A stretch of 64,000 bases of DNA from Herbidospora mongoliensis (GTDB lineage: Bacteria; Actinomycetota; Actinomycetes; Streptosporangiales; Streptosporangiaceae): contig NZ_BBXD01000027.1 of NCBI RefSeq assembly GCF_001570545.1, positions 59,251 to 123,250 on the forward strand. The letters run 5' to 3'. Position numbers and translations under genes: made by a program. Shown one piece after another: positions 17,267-28,093 of this stretch. The notes under the pieces are model-generated. The model searched no databases, had not been told where the DNA came from, and worked only from the letters and a program-made list of their open reading frames with translations. Position 1 is the first letter of the stretch, and every line of letters starts with the position of its first letter.

Positions 17267-18477
17267 GGCCGGACCACCGGCTCGAACGGGGCGAAGTCGT
17301 CTTCCGGGAGCGGGTAGTCGCGGCCGGGTTCCTCGATGCGTTCGAGCCGGAACTCGTTGGGCGGATGCGAGGCGCGCATCGCCTCGACCCAGCCGTTCCG
17401 GCCGCCTTCGAACGACCGGCGGAACCGGGTCAGGATCCGCCGCATGCCGCCCCGGTATCCGGCGAGCACCGCCCCCTGGTCGGCGCGGTATTCGGCCCGC
17501 CGCGAGTCGGCCGCCTGCATGGGCACCACCAGATGGCGGACCGTCACGAACACCGGCCAGAACACCGTCCACACGAGGAAGCGCAGCACGGGGCTCTTCG
17601 CCTGGGCCAGCAGCCGGCCGCCCACCGCCTGGACGAGATAGAGCGGGAACGCGACCCCGCGGATGAATGCCCCGGAAACCGGATCGCCGTTGCGCCAGTG
17701 GACCAGTTCATGGGTCAGCACGGCTGCGATCGCGTCGCGGTTGTAGTCGAATTCCTCAAGGAATCCCCGATTGATCACGATATGCCGGGTATATGCGAAG
17801 GCGTTCGGTTCGCCGGAATCGTCCACGAGCAATATCGGATGATTGGCTAGTTTCAGCCGTGCGGCGGCTTCCGCGATCAGCGGAAACAGCAGATCCGCCT
17901 CTCGGCGGCTGAGTCTTCTCGCGCCGGTCAGAATAAGGATTCGGTGTTCGAATATCGTCCGGTAAAGCGTGTAGAGAAGACCGGCCATGACGCCCAGCGC
18001 CGTGGTGCCGAGCACGGCCGCCGCTCCGTCGAGGAAGCCGTCCTGGAACGGCCCCAGGAACACGGCGACGAGCCCGTAGGTGAACCCGATGATCGCCCCG
18101 GCGATCGCGCCCAGCAGCGTCGCCCCCACGCCACCGCCCTTCACCAGCCAGCCCTGCAGCGCGTCGCCCAGAACCGGCGCGTCGAGCAGCAGCGCGGGCA
18201 GCGCCGCGTCACCGGTGACCGCCGTGTACGCGAACGCGCCCAGGCCGCCGACGATCGCCAGCGTGACCGAGAATCCCAGCGCGGCCGGAAGGAACAGCCA
18301 GGCGGCGACGAGCGCGGTCACCGTTCCGCGCGGATTGCGGAGAATACAGGTTTCCAGCCACATTAGTGGAATGGGGAATTCGGCGGGCCACCCGGGAGCG
18401 AGCCTGGCCAGCAGAGACGGCCGTATCTCGACGGGATCGGCCACCGCACTTTCAACGTTCACGAGCCACTCTCGCAT
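17263..18477 (-). CDS. M48-family membrane metallopeptidase
   Basis: A 404-residue integral membrane zinc peptidase. The N-terminal third holds several membrane segments. The zinc motif HELVH (HExxH) is near residue 255 in AVLTHELVHWRNGD, and a third ligand is the glutamate in RRAEYRADQGAV near residue 328. These are features of the HtpX/Ste24 type, which degrades or processes membrane proteins. It is the first gene of a pair with the coupled membrane-anchored protein downstream. Confidence 0.88.
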   Translation of the reverse strand: MREWLVNVESAVADPVEIRPSLLARLAPGWPAEFPIPLMWLETCILRNPRGTVTALVAAWLFLPAALGFSVTLAIVGGLGAFAYTAVTGDAALPALLLDAPVLGDALQGWLVKGGGVGATLLGAIAGAIIGFTYGLVAVFLGPFQDGFLDGAAAVLGTTALGVMAGLLYTLYRTIFEHRILILTGARRLSRREADLLFPLIAEAAARLKLANHPILLVDDSGEPNAFAYTRHIVINRGFLEEFDYNRDAIAAVLTHELVHWRNGDPVSGAFIRGVAFPLYLVQAVGGRLLAQAKSPVLRFLVWTVFWPVFVTVRHLVVPMQAADSRRAEYRADQGAVLAGYRGGMRRILTRFRRSFEGGRNGWVEAMRASHPPNEFRLERIEEPGRDYPLPEDDFAPFEPVVRP

Positions 18478-18579
18478 TCACCGTAAACCCCGAGCGAATG
18501 GACAGTATGTCGCTAGTTTGCGATTAATCCGTATTAGCCGGACAAATAACTGGAGTCCCAGGTTAAAAGGCCCGCTCGA

Positions 18580-18603
18580 CCGGCTCCTCTTCACCGGAGC
18601 CGG
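18580..18603 (-). terminator. Hairpin terminator after esterase gene
   Basis: An 8-bp perfect stem (CCGGCTCC with GGAGCCGG) and 8-base loop follow the stop of the esterase gene read on the minus strand. Confidence 0.6.
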
Positions 18604-18620
18604 TCGCCATCGAGTAGCTG

Positions 18621-19592
18621 CTAACCGCCGATCCAGGCCTTCAGCCAGGCCTGCTGGACCGGAAGGTGCGCCTCGGCGCCGCCTTCGTGGTTGTTGAACT
18701 CGTACTCCTCCATGTGCTTGGCCGCGCCTGCGTAGGCGTTGTAGGCGCCGTAGACGGTCGAGGGCAGGCAGATCTCGTCCATCAGCCCGACCGAGAACAG
18801 CGCAGGGGCGGCGGCCCGCCGGGCGAAGTTGACGCCGTCGAAGTAGGACAGGGTGCGCTCGACCCGCGCCACCTCCGACCGGTGGACCTTCAGATAACGG
18901 GAGATCTCCGTGTAAGGATCTTTGGGGGTCAGCCGGATCGAACGCGGGAAGTCGCAGAGGAACGGCACCTCGGGCATGGCCGCCACCACGTCGGGGAGCA
19001 GCCCCGACACCGCCAGGGTGATGCCGCCGCCCTGGCTGCCGCCGGTGACCGCGACCTTGGCCCGGTCGACGAGCGGGTGCTGCCTGACGGTCTCGACGGC
19101 CCGCACCGCGTCGCTGAACACGCGGCGGTAGTAATAGGTCGCCGGGTCGCCGATGCCCCGGGTCATGTAGCCCGGATGCGCGGGCGCCGAGCCTTCGGGG
19201 TCGGGCGTCTCGCCCACGGACCACCCGCTGCCCTGGCCACGGGTGTCCATGACGAGGTAGGCGTAACCGGCGCTCGGCCAGTAGAGCCACTGGTGCGGCA
19301 GGCCCCGGCCGCCGCCGTAGCCCTGATACTGCACGACACAAGGGAGCGGGCCCTCGGCGTTCGCCGGGACCAGGAACCACGCGCGGACCGGCTGCCCGGC
19401 CCAGCCTTGGAAGACCACGTCGTAGACGTCGACCGTGACCAGCCCGGTGACGACGGGCGAGAAGACCGGGGCGAGCTCATGGGAACGGGTCTCGGACAGC
19501 GTCGCGGCCCAGAAGTCGTCGAAGTCGTCGGGCTCCGAGACGGAGGAGACGTAGTGGCGCAGGTCGGGCAGCGGAAGATCTGAGTAGGGCAT
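18621..19592 (-). CDS. Acetylxylan-esterase-family (AXE1) hydrolase
   Basis: A 323-residue alpha/beta hydrolase of the AXE1/cephalosporin-C deacetylase family. The start MPYSDLPLPDLRHYV and DFDDFWAATLSET are typical. VVQYQGYGGGRG forms the oxyanion region, the nucleophile serine lies in TGGSQGGG, the acid in SVGLMDEICLPST and the histidine in FNNHEGG. Length and motifs match the cytoplasmic hexameric enzymes that remove acetyl groups from xylo-oligosaccharides or cephalosporins. No signal peptide is visible. In-frame ATGs 9-12 bases upstream are alternative starts. Confidence 0.9.
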   Translation of the reverse strand: MPYSDLPLPDLRHYVSSVSEPDDFDDFWAATLSETRSHELAPVFSPVVTGLVTVDVYDVVFQGWAGQPVRAWFLVPANAEGPLPCVVQYQGYGGGRGLPHQWLYWPSAGYAYLVMDTRGQGSGWSVGETPDPEGSAPAHPGYMTRGIGDPATYYYRRVFSDAVRAVETVRQHPLVDRAKVAVTGGSQGGGITLAVSGLLPDVVAAMPEVPFLCDFPRSIRLTPKDPYTEISRYLKVHRSEVARVERTLSYFDGVNFARRAAAPALFSVGLMDEICLPSTVYGAYNAYAGAAKHMEEYEFNNHEGGAEAHLPVQQAWLKAWIGG

Positions 19593-19755
19593 ACAGCCCA
19601 TCATCTTGGACGTCCCGCAGCACTGGCGATCAGCCCGCAGCGAAGCCTGAAATTTCAGAGACGGAGGCGCCGTTCACCGAGTCCGGCGCGCCTCGTCGTC
19701 GATACGCACCTCGCGCATGTACGGGGACCGCACGAGCGAGAATGGACAGTGCTGA

Positions 19756-20223
19756 TCATTCGCCTCGGGCGGCTCGCATGATCGCGCGTTGGATGGGTTC
19801 GTAGCCCGTGCACCGGCAGAGGTTCGAGCGGACCAGATCGGCCACGCGCTCCGGGTGGTCGCCGATCGAGGGGTCGTTCTCCAGGGCCCCTGCGGCCATC
19901 ATGAGGAATCCCGGGGTGCAGAAGCCGCACTGCAGAGCGCGTTCGGCGCTGAAGGCGCGTTGCAGCGGGTGCGGTTCGCCGTCGCGGCCCGCCAGGCCTT
20001 CGACGGTGTGGATGGGGTGGCCGTCGCACTGGACGGCCAGCATCAGGCACGACCGCACCGCCTCGCCGTCGACCAGCACTGTGCACGCGCCGCAGACGCC
20101 CTGTTCGCAGCCCAGGTGGGTGCCGGTCAGGGCGCAGTCGTCGCGCAGGACGTCGGCCAGGACGCGGCGGGGTTCGACGTCGAGCGGGTAGTCATCGCCG
20201 TTGACCGTCAGGGTGATCTTCAT
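19756..20223 (-). CDS. Molybdenum hydroxylase small subunit, [2Fe-2S]
   Basis: A 155-residue iron-sulfur subunit of the xanthine oxidase/CO-dehydrogenase family. The plant-type ferredoxin domain holds the first cluster (CEQGVCGACTVLVDG plus a later Cys), and the C-terminal helical domain the second (CGFCTPG and NLCRCTGYEPI). It passes electrons from the Mo site to FAD. The ATG overlaps the medium-subunit stop (ATGA), giving the order large-medium-small on the minus strand. Confidence 0.93.
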   Translation of the reverse strand: MKITLTVNGDDYPLDVEPRRVLADVLRDDCALTGTHLGCEQGVCGACTVLVDGEAVRSCLMLAVQCDGHPIHTVEGLAGRDGEPHPLQRAFSAERALQCGFCTPGFLMMAAGALENDPSIGDHPERVADLVRSNLCRCTGYEPIQRAIMRAARGE

Positions 20224-21101
20224 CGGATCGCGGCCTCTCTCAGTGTTCGGGCGACCAGGACGGCGATGACGTGGCGGCGGTACTCCACGTCGGCGTGGGG
20301 CTCGGGCACGGGGGCCGCGTCCTGGTCGGCGGCGGTGCGGCCGGCGCGGGTGAAGGGGTGGTCGGCGGGGACGCGGGGGCCTCCCGGGCAGGCGATCTCG
20401 GCGCCGATCAGGGACTGTTCCGCCGCTTCGGCCCTGATCGGGCGGTCGGCGCAGTTGGCCAGGCCGATCCTCGCCTCGGTGACCACGCCTTCGCGGATGG
20501 TGATGGCGGCCCCCACGGCCACCTGGGCGAAGGAGAAGCCCGTTCGGCGGTGTTCCAGGAAGCCCACGCCGGTGTCGGGGCTGAGGAGGGGGAAGCGGAT
20601 GACGGTGATGAGTTCGTCCGGGCGGCGGGCTGTCCGGAAGGGGCCGAGGAAGTAGTCGCGGGCCGCGATCGTGCGGGTGCCGTGGGCTGCGGCCAGGTCG
20701 ATCTCGGCGTCCAGGGCCATGGCGAGGGCGCACCACTCCGAGGCGGGGTGGGCCCAGGCGAGGCTGCCGACCATGGTTCCCCGGGTGCGGATGGGCGGGT
20801 GGGCGATGTTGACGACGGCTCGGGCGAACAGGCCGCCGAGCGGGCCGGGGACGGCTTCCGGCGACTCGAAGACCTTGTGACGCACCAGCGCGCCGACCTC
20901 CACCCTTCCGTCGGCCACGTCCAGGTGGTCGAGTCCGGGGACGTGGTTGACGTCCACGACCAGGGCCGGGTCCAGGCGCTTCAGGTGCATCTCCAGGAGG
21001 AGGCTCTGGCCGCCGGCGAGCACCTGGGCTCCCTCGCCGAGCGCGGCCAGGGCCTCGGGCAGGGTGCGCGGGGCGAGGTAGTCGAAGGTGGCGGGTTTCA
21101 T
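20220..21101 (-). CDS. Molybdenum hydroxylase FAD-binding medium subunit
   Basis: A 293-residue subunit starting MKPATFDYLAPRTLPEALAALG. AGGQSLLLEMHL and RTRGTMVGSLAWAHPASEW are the two FAD-binding motifs of CoxM-like subunits. It takes electrons from the 2Fe-2S subunit and reduces an acceptor. It is coupled by 4-bp overlaps to both the large and small subunit genes. Confidence 0.93.
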   Translation of the reverse strand: MKPATFDYLAPRTLPEALAALGEGAQVLAGGQSLLLEMHLKRLDPALVVDVNHVPGLDHLDVADGRVEVGALVRHKVFESPEAVPGPLGGLFARAVVNIAHPPIRTRGTMVGSLAWAHPASEWCALAMALDAEIDLAAAHGTRTIAARDYFLGPFRTARRPDELITVIRFPLLSPDTGVGFLEHRRTGFSFAQVAVGAAITIREGVVTEARIGLANCADRPIRAEAAEQSLIGAEIACPGGPRVPADHPFTRAGRTAADQDAAPVPEPHADVEYRRHVIAVLVARTLREAAIR

Positions 21102-23287
21102 CGGGCTGCCCTCCAGACGATGTCGGGGGTCAGGGGCATCTGGAGCACGTCGGCGTCGGTGAGTCGCAGGGCGTCGGCCACCGCGTTGACGATGGCGGGT
21201 GGGGTGCCGATGCAGCCGGACTCCCCCGCGCCCTTCGCGCCGAGCTGGGTCCTCGGGCTGGGGGTGCTGGTCTCCCTCAGGTCGATGGGCGGGATCTCGG
21301 CGTAGGTCGGCAGGAGGTAGTCGAGGAGGCCGCCCGGCAGCTGCGGGACGCCGTCTTCGCCGAAGGGGATGTCCTCGTAAAGTGCCTGGCCCAGGCCTTG
21401 GACGGCGGAACCGAAGGCCTGGCCTCGGACCACTCCGGGGTCGATGGGGTGGCCGCAGTCGTCCACGGCGACCAGGCGCAGGACCTCTACCGTGCCCAGG
21501 TCGGGGTCGACCTCCACGACGGCGATGTGGGTGCCGAACGGGAAGGCCATGCCGGCCTCGTAGCGTTCGTCGACCCGCAGCGGGCCGGTCAGTTTCACCA
21601 GTTCGGCCAGGTCGATGGTGGAAGGTCCCTGGATGACGCCTCCGGACCACTCCGTGTCGTCCACCGGGACCTCCCACAGCGTGGCCGCCCGTTCGCGGGC
21701 GCGGTCCATGAGGAGGGTCGCCGCGTGCTGGAGGCCCGCGCCGTCGATCTGGGCCGAGCGGCTGGCGAAGGAGCCCACGCCGTCCGGGGTCGCGGTGGTG
21801 TCGCCTTCGAGCAGGTGGACGCGGACCGCGTCCACTCCCAGGGTCTCGGCGACCAGCGCGGGGAAGACCGTCTCGTGGCTCTGGCCGCTGGGGGCCGCGC
21901 CGCAGCGGGCGGTGAAGGTGCCGTCGTCGCCCGCTTCGACGCCGACGTATTCGTACAGGCCGCCGGCCTCGCCGCCGGAGCGTTCGACGTAGCAGGACAG
22001 GCCGATGCCGATGGGGCGGGCGTCCGGGTCGGCGCGGCGGCGGGTCTGTTCGGCGCGCCAGGCGTCGTAGCCGAGGGTGCGCAGGGCCAGGTCGAGGGCG
22101 GCGGCGTGGTTCGCGCTGTCGTAGTCGCGGCCGGTGGGGGTCAGGTAGGGGAAGCGGTCCGGGGGGATGAAGTTGCGGCGGCGCAGGTCCACCGGGTCGA
22201 TGTTCAGGCGGCGGGCCAGGGTGTCCATCGTGCGCTCCAGCGCGCTCGCCGCCTCCGGGCGGCCCGCGCCCCGGTAGGGGTAGGTGACCATCGTGTTGGT
22301 CAGGACCGAGCGGACGGTGGCGTGGACGCGGGGCGTCAGGTAGGGGCCCGTCGCCATCCACGCGGTCTGCATGGGGAGCGCGGCCCCCAGGTGGGGGTAG
22401 GCGCCCACGTCGGCGTCGATGATCAGCTCGTACGCGAGAAGCTTTCCCGAGGCGTCGGCGGCGAGCCTGACCCGCTGGTCCTGGCCCCGGCCACGGGTGG
22501 CGACCAGCATGGACTCCCGCCGGTCCTCCACCCACCGGACCGGACGGCCGAGCCGCAGGGCCAAGGCGACGACCGCGATGTACTCGGGGAACAGGGCGCT
22601 CTTGGAGCCGAACGTGCCGCCGGTGTCCCGCACCACCACGCGGATGCGGTCGACCGGCCAGCCGAGCAGACCGGCCAGTTCCCGGCGCAGCCGGTGCGGC
22701 GCCTGGTGTCCTGACCAGATGATCAGTCCGTCGCCCTTGGGCGCGCACAGGATGGTCCGGCACTCCATCGGCGAGGGCATCAGCAGCTGCTGGCGATAGT
22801 GGCCCTCGACCACGACCGCCGCCTGGTCCCACACGGAGTCGTCGATCGGCTCCCCGGCCTCGCCGTGGAAGGCGACGTCGGCCCGGTCCGTGGTCGACAC
22901 CACCGCGGGCAGTTCGTCGATCTGGAATGCGACCTCGGCGGTGCCGTCCTCGGCACGGTAGCGGTCCTCGCCCAGGACCACCGCCAAGGCCTCGCCGGGA
23001 TAGCGGATCTCGTCCTTCACCAGCGCCGGCCACTCCCAGCCGTCCGCGCCCATCGAGGCGACATGCGGAAGCGGCGGCAGGTCCGGCAGGTCGGCGGCGG
23101 ACCACGCCCCGACAACCCCCGGCACGTCACGGGCGGCCGTGCAGTCCACCGACCGCAGGGCGCCGTGCGCGACGGGGCTGCGGACGAAAGCGGCTTCCAG
23201 GCAATCGGGCACGCGCAGGTCGGCGACGTAGCGGCCGGTGCCGCTGAGCAGCCGTTCGTCCTCGCGTCTCAACCAACGCTCCACCAT
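21098..23287 (-). CDS. Molybdenum hydroxylase large (Mo-cofactor) subunit
   Basis: A 729-residue catalytic subunit of the CO-dehydrogenase/xanthine-oxidase family. It has GGTFGSKSALFPEY, a YRGAGRPEA loop and the C-terminal GAKGAGESGCIGTPP containing the catalytic glutamate near residue 688. The YRGAGR loop is the form II-like sequence; true CO dehydrogenases (form I) carry a cysteine-containing AYxCSFR loop, so CO is an unlikely substrate. An aldehyde, purine or other N-heterocycle is more plausible. No cofactor-insertion genes (CoxD/XdhC type) are adjacent. A TAGTGT box lies 4 bases before this ATG and 7 before a GTG at 23284, so the leaderless start could be the GTG. Confidence 0.92.
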   Translation of the reverse strand: MVERWLRREDERLLSGTGRYVADLRVPDCLEAAFVRSPVAHGALRSVDCTAARDVPGVVGAWSAADLPDLPPLPHVASMGADGWEWPALVKDEIRYPGEALAVVLGEDRYRAEDGTAEVAFQIDELPAVVSTTDRADVAFHGEAGEPIDDSVWDQAAVVVEGHYRQQLLMPSPMECRTILCAPKGDGLIIWSGHQAPHRLRRELAGLLGWPVDRIRVVVRDTGGTFGSKSALFPEYIAVVALALRLGRPVRWVEDRRESMLVATRGRGQDQRVRLAADASGKLLAYELIIDADVGAYPHLGAALPMQTAWMATGPYLTPRVHATVRSVLTNTMVTYPYRGAGRPEAASALERTMDTLARRLNIDPVDLRRRNFIPPDRFPYLTPTGRDYDSANHAAALDLALRTLGYDAWRAEQTRRRADPDARPIGIGLSCYVERSGGEAGGLYEYVGVEAGDDGTFTARCGAAPSGQSHETVFPALVAETLGVDAVRVHLLEGDTTATPDGVGSFASRSAQIDGAGLQHAATLLMDRARERAATLWEVPVDDTEWSGGVIQGPSTIDLAELVKLTGPLRVDERYEAGMAFPFGTHIAVVEVDPDLGTVEVLRLVAVDDCGHPIDPGVVRGQAFGSAVQGLGQALYEDIPFGEDGVPQLPGGLLDYLLPTYAEIPPIDLRETSTPSPRTQLGAKGAGESGCIGTPPAIVNAVADALRLTDADVLQMPLTPDIVWRAAR

Positions 23288-23350
23288 TTGGACACTAGCT
23301 GTCCGTCCGGTGGGATCTCGATGGGCTTTGGTGAGGTTTGGGACGATTTT

Positions 23351-24991
<1,641 letters not shown>

Positions 24992-25037
24992 GCGCCTAAG
25001 TTTGCCGCACTATGCCCCACTAACGGATCACCGGGGC

Positions 25038-25736
25038 TCAGAAATGGTCCACGAGTTCGGTGAACGCCTTCAGCGTCAGAACCCCGTCGTCCGCAGGGTC
25101 GAGGTCGTGGTGCTCCAGGACCCAGGTGTGCTCGTGGGGGATGAAGACGGCGCCCATCCCGGCCTGACGGGCGGGCCAGATGTCCGACTTCGGGGAGTTG
25201 CCGATCATCCAGGTGCGGTCCACCGCCAAGCCCGAGTCGAGGGCGAGGCGCCGGTAGACGTCCACATCCTTCTCCCGCACGATGTGGGCCTGCCGGAACC
25301 AGCCCGCGAGGCCCGAGGCGTCGATCTTGCGCTGCTGCTCCTCCACGTCGCCCTTGGTCAGCAGGAACAGCTCATGGCGCGCGCCCAGTTCGGCCAATGT
25401 GTCGCTGACACCGGGGATGAGGTCGACCTCGCCCCTGATCAAACGGCCCGCCAACTGATCAATCCTCTTTCGTTCGACGAGAGAGGCGGGACGTTCCTGG
25501 AGCTTCTCGAAGGTCTCGTGCAGGTTCCGCAGGAAGACCGCGCTGCCATAGCCGAGAGAGACCGCGTTGGCGCGCTCGATGTCGTTCAGGATCCCCCGGA
25601 TCTGGACCCGGTCGAGCGTCGGATGCGTCGCCCAGTCGAGGAAGTCGTCGATCACCCGCTCGAAGAAGACGTTGTTCTCCCACAAGGTGTCATCCGCGTC
25701 GAAAATCAACGTCTGTCCTGTACGTCGCATTGGCAT
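25038..25736 (-). CDS. HAD-family hydrolase
   Basis: A 232-residue haloacid-dehalogenase-fold phosphatase. Motif I is LIFDADDTLWENN (nucleophile and acid aspartates), motif II LLTKGD, motif III the lysine of EKDVDVYRRL and motif IV MIGNSPKSDIWPARQAGM. The helical cap between motifs I and II is type C1. The substrate is unknown. Starts at 25736 or 25730 are both possible. Confidence 0.87.
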   Translation of the reverse strand: MPMRRTGQTLIFDADDTLWENNVFFERVIDDFLDWATHPTLDRVQIRGILNDIERANAVSLGYGSAVFLRNLHETFEKLQERPASLVERKRIDQLAGRLIRGEVDLIPGVSDTLAELGARHELFLLTKGDVEEQQRKIDASGLAGWFRQAHIVREKDVDVYRRLALDSGLAVDRTWMIGNSPKSDIWPARQAGMGAVFIPHEHTWVLEHHDLDPADDGVLTLKAFTELVDHF

Positions 25737-25831
25737 AGCCTGCCATGACAGAGATACTTGCGGCGCGGAATAAGTTGGCGGCTGATCACGCTACAGCGCC
25801 CGTAACACGAGACCGAGGAGGATGAGCAGAG

Positions 25832-26917
25832 ATGCAGTTCGGGATCTTCACCGTCGGTGACGTCACCACGGACCCGACCGACGGCACGACGCCGACCGAG
25901 GCCGAGCGGATCAAGGCCATGGTGACGATCGCGCTGAAGGCCGAGGAGGTCGGGCTCGACGTCTTCGCGATGGGCGAGCACCACAACCCGCCCTTCGTGC
26001 CCTCGTCGCCCACCACGATGCTCGGTTACATCGCCGCCAGGACCGACAAGCTCATCCTCTCGACGTCCACCACGCTGATCACCACCAACGACCCGGTGAA
26101 GATCGCCGAGGACTACGCGATGCTCCAGCACCTGGCCGACGGCCGGGTCGACCTGATGATGGGCCGCGGCAACACCGGCCCGGTCTACCCGTGGTTCGGG
26201 CAGGACATCCGCAACGGCATCGCCCTGGCGATCGAGAACTACGCGCTGCTGCACCGCCTGTGGCGCGAGGACGTCGTCGACTGGGAGGGCAACTTCCGCA
26301 CCCCGCTCCAGGGTTTCGCCGCGACGCCCCGGCCGCTCGACGGCGTTCCGCCGTTCGTCTGGCACGGCTCGATCCGCAGCCCGGAGATCGCCGAGCAGGC
26401 CGCCTACTACGGTGACGGCTTCTTCGCCAACAACATCTTCTGGCCGAAGGAGCACTTCAGCCGTCTGATCGAGCTCTACCGCACCCGCTTCGCCTACTAC
26501 GGGCACGGCACCCCCGACCAGGCGATCGTCGGTCTCGGTGGGCAGGCGTTCATCCGGAAGAACTCCCAGGACGCGGTCCGCGAGTTCCGCCCCTACTTCG
26601 ACAAGGCCCCCGTCTACGGCAACGGCCCGTCGCTGGAGGACTTCACCGAGCAGACGCCGCTGACCGTGGGCAGCCCGCAGGAGGTCATCGACAAGACGCT
26701 GACCTTCCGTGACTCCTTCGGCGACTACCAGCGCCAGCTGTTCCTGATGGACCACGCGGGGCTGCCGCTGAAGACCGTGCTGGAGCAGCTCGACCTGCTC
26801 GGCGAGGAGGTCGTGCCGGTGCTGCGCAAGGAGTTCGCCGCCCGCCGCAAGGAGGGCGTGGCCGAGGCCCCCACCCACGCCGCACGCGTCGCTTCGCAAA
26901 GCGCGCTCGTCGCCTGA
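25832..26917 (+). CDS. Luciferase-like FMN monooxygenase, CE1758 family
   Basis: A 361-residue LLM-class oxidoreductase. MQFGIFTVGDVTTDPTDGTTPTEAER and AMGEHHNPPFVPSSPTTMLGYIAART are characteristic of the CE1758-type FMN-dependent family. It probably uses reduced flavin supplied by the adjacent reductase, 11 bp downstream. The natural substrate is not known. GAGGAGG lies about 10 bases before the ATG. Confidence 0.92.
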   Translation: MQFGIFTVGDVTTDPTDGTTPTEAERIKAMVTIALKAEEVGLDVFAMGEHHNPPFVPSSPTTMLGYIAARTDKLILSTSTTLITTNDPVKIAEDYAMLQHLADGRVDLMMGRGNTGPVYPWFGQDIRNGIALAIENYALLHRLWREDVVDWEGNFRTPLQGFAATPRPLDGVPPFVWHGSIRSPEIAEQAAYYGDGFFANNIFWPKEHFSRLIELYRTRFAYYGHGTPDQAIVGLGGQAFIRKNSQDAVREFRPYFDKAPVYGNGPSLEDFTEQTPLTVGSPQEVIDKTLTFRDSFGDYQRQLFLMDHAGLPLKTVLEQLDLLGEEVVPVLRKEFAARRKEGVAEAPTHAARVASQSALVA

Positions 26918-26928
26918 AAGGACCGGAA

Positions 26929-27534
26929 ATGACCGTCATCGCCGTCGTCTCGGCCGGGCTCAGCCAGCCGTCGTCCACCCGGCTGCTGGCCGACCGCCTG
27001 GCCGAGGCCACCGGCCGTCACCTCGAAGGTGCGGACATCCGCGTCATCGAGCTGCGCGGCTTGGCCGTGGACATCGCCAACAACCTGGTGACCGGGTTCC
27101 CCCCGCCCGCTTTGAAGCAGGCGCTGGACACGGTCTCGGAGGCCGACGGCGTGATCGCGGTCACCCCGATCTTCACCGCGTCCTACAGCGGGCTGTTCAA
27201 GTCGTTCTTCGACGTGCTGGACAACACGGCCCTTCAGGGCACGCCGGTGCTGATCGCGGCGACCGGCGGCACCGCGCGGCACTCGCTGGCGCTGGAGCAC
27301 GCGCTGCGGCCGATGTTCAGCTACCTGCGCGCCGTCGTCGTGCCGACCGCCGTCTACGCGGCGTCGGAGGACTGGGGCGCCACCTCGGGCGACGGGCTGG
27401 CATCCCGGGTCGACCGGGCGGCGGGCGAACTCGCCGCGCTGGTCAGCCGGATCCCGGCCAAGCCCAGGGCCGCGACCCAGATCATCCCGTTCGAGCAGCA
27501 ACTGGCCGCACTGCGGCCGTTCACAACCGGGTGA
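26929..27534 (+). CDS. NAD(P)H-dependent FMN reductase, CE1759 family
   Basis: A 201-residue flavodoxin-like reductase (VIAVVSAGLSQPSSTRLLADRL for the FMN phosphate loop, TPIFTASYSGLFKSFFDVLD). It is the standard partner of CE1758-type luciferase-like enzymes and directly follows one here in the same operon. It supplies reduced FMN in the cytoplasm. The last 14 bp overlap the convergent GNAT gene. Confidence 0.92.
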   Translation: MTVIAVVSAGLSQPSSTRLLADRLAEATGRHLEGADIRVIELRGLAVDIANNLVTGFPPPALKQALDTVSEADGVIAVTPIFTASYSGLFKSFFDVLDNTALQGTPVLIAATGGTARHSLALEHALRPMFSYLRAVVVPTAVYAASEDWGATSGDGLASRVDRAAGELAALVSRIPAKPRAATQIIPFEQQLAALRPFTTG

Positions 27535-28030
27535 AAGGCTCGGCGTAGCCGAACAGGCCTTTCTCTCCTCTGTACGAGGTCAGCGGCCGCGCCTGGAAAT
27601 GCACTCCCCACTGCTCCTCCGGGGAGATGATCCCGAGGCCTGCGGCGGTGCGGAAGCCGTACCGGAAGTAGTAGGCGGGGTTCCCCAGCAGGACCACGAC
27701 CGGTTCGCCCAGCGCGTCGGCGGCCCCGAGCATCGCGTGCATCAGCGCCAGGCCCACCCCCTGGCGCTGCCGGTCGGGCCGCACGCTCAGCGGACCGAGG
27801 CCGAGCGCCGGGGCCCCGCCCAGGTCGGCGCGGGTGCAGACGACGTGGCCGACCACCTCGCCGTCGATCTCGGCGACCATCGACAGGGCGGGTATCCAGC
27901 CCACGTCGGCGCGCAGCTCGTCGACCAGCGGCGACTCGATCGTGTCGGGGTTCTCCGGTGTGGCGAAGGCCAGCCGGACGACCTCACGGATGGCGGCCTC
28001 GTCGCCCGGAAGCTCACGTCGGATCAGCAT
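27521..28030 (-). CDS. GNAT-family N-acetyltransferase (YhbS-like)
   Basis: A 169-residue acetyltransferase. MLIRRELPGDEAAIREVVRLAF, the acetyl-CoA loop SVRPDRQRQGVGLALMHAML and PAYYFRYGFRTAAGLGI fit the YhbS-like GNAT group. The substrate is unknown. It is divergent from the RibD-C gene with about 60 bp between them. Confidence 0.88.
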   Translation of the reverse strand: MLIRRELPGDEAAIREVVRLAFATPENPDTIESPLVDELRADVGWIPALSMVAEIDGEVVGHVVCTRADLGGAPALGLGPLSVRPDRQRQGVGLALMHAMLGAADALGEPVVVLLGNPAYYFRYGFRTAAGLGIISPEEQWGVHFQARPLTSYRGEKGLFGYAEPFTRL

Positions 28031-28093
28031 CGCGCCAGTCTCATCACGCGCGCCGACAGCGGCAAGCCGTTTTCGCTCGACTACGCTCGGTAC

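Noticed and set aside
20220..23105. Single 961-codon frame spanning two Mo-hydroxylase genes
   Set aside because: Only its last 293 codons (from 21101) match a real protein; the first part is the out-of-frame shadow of the large subunit.
21098..23287. Carbon-monoxide dehydrogenase (coxL form I)
   Set aside because: The active-site loop is YRGAGR, not the AYxCSFR cysteine loop of true CO dehydrogenase.
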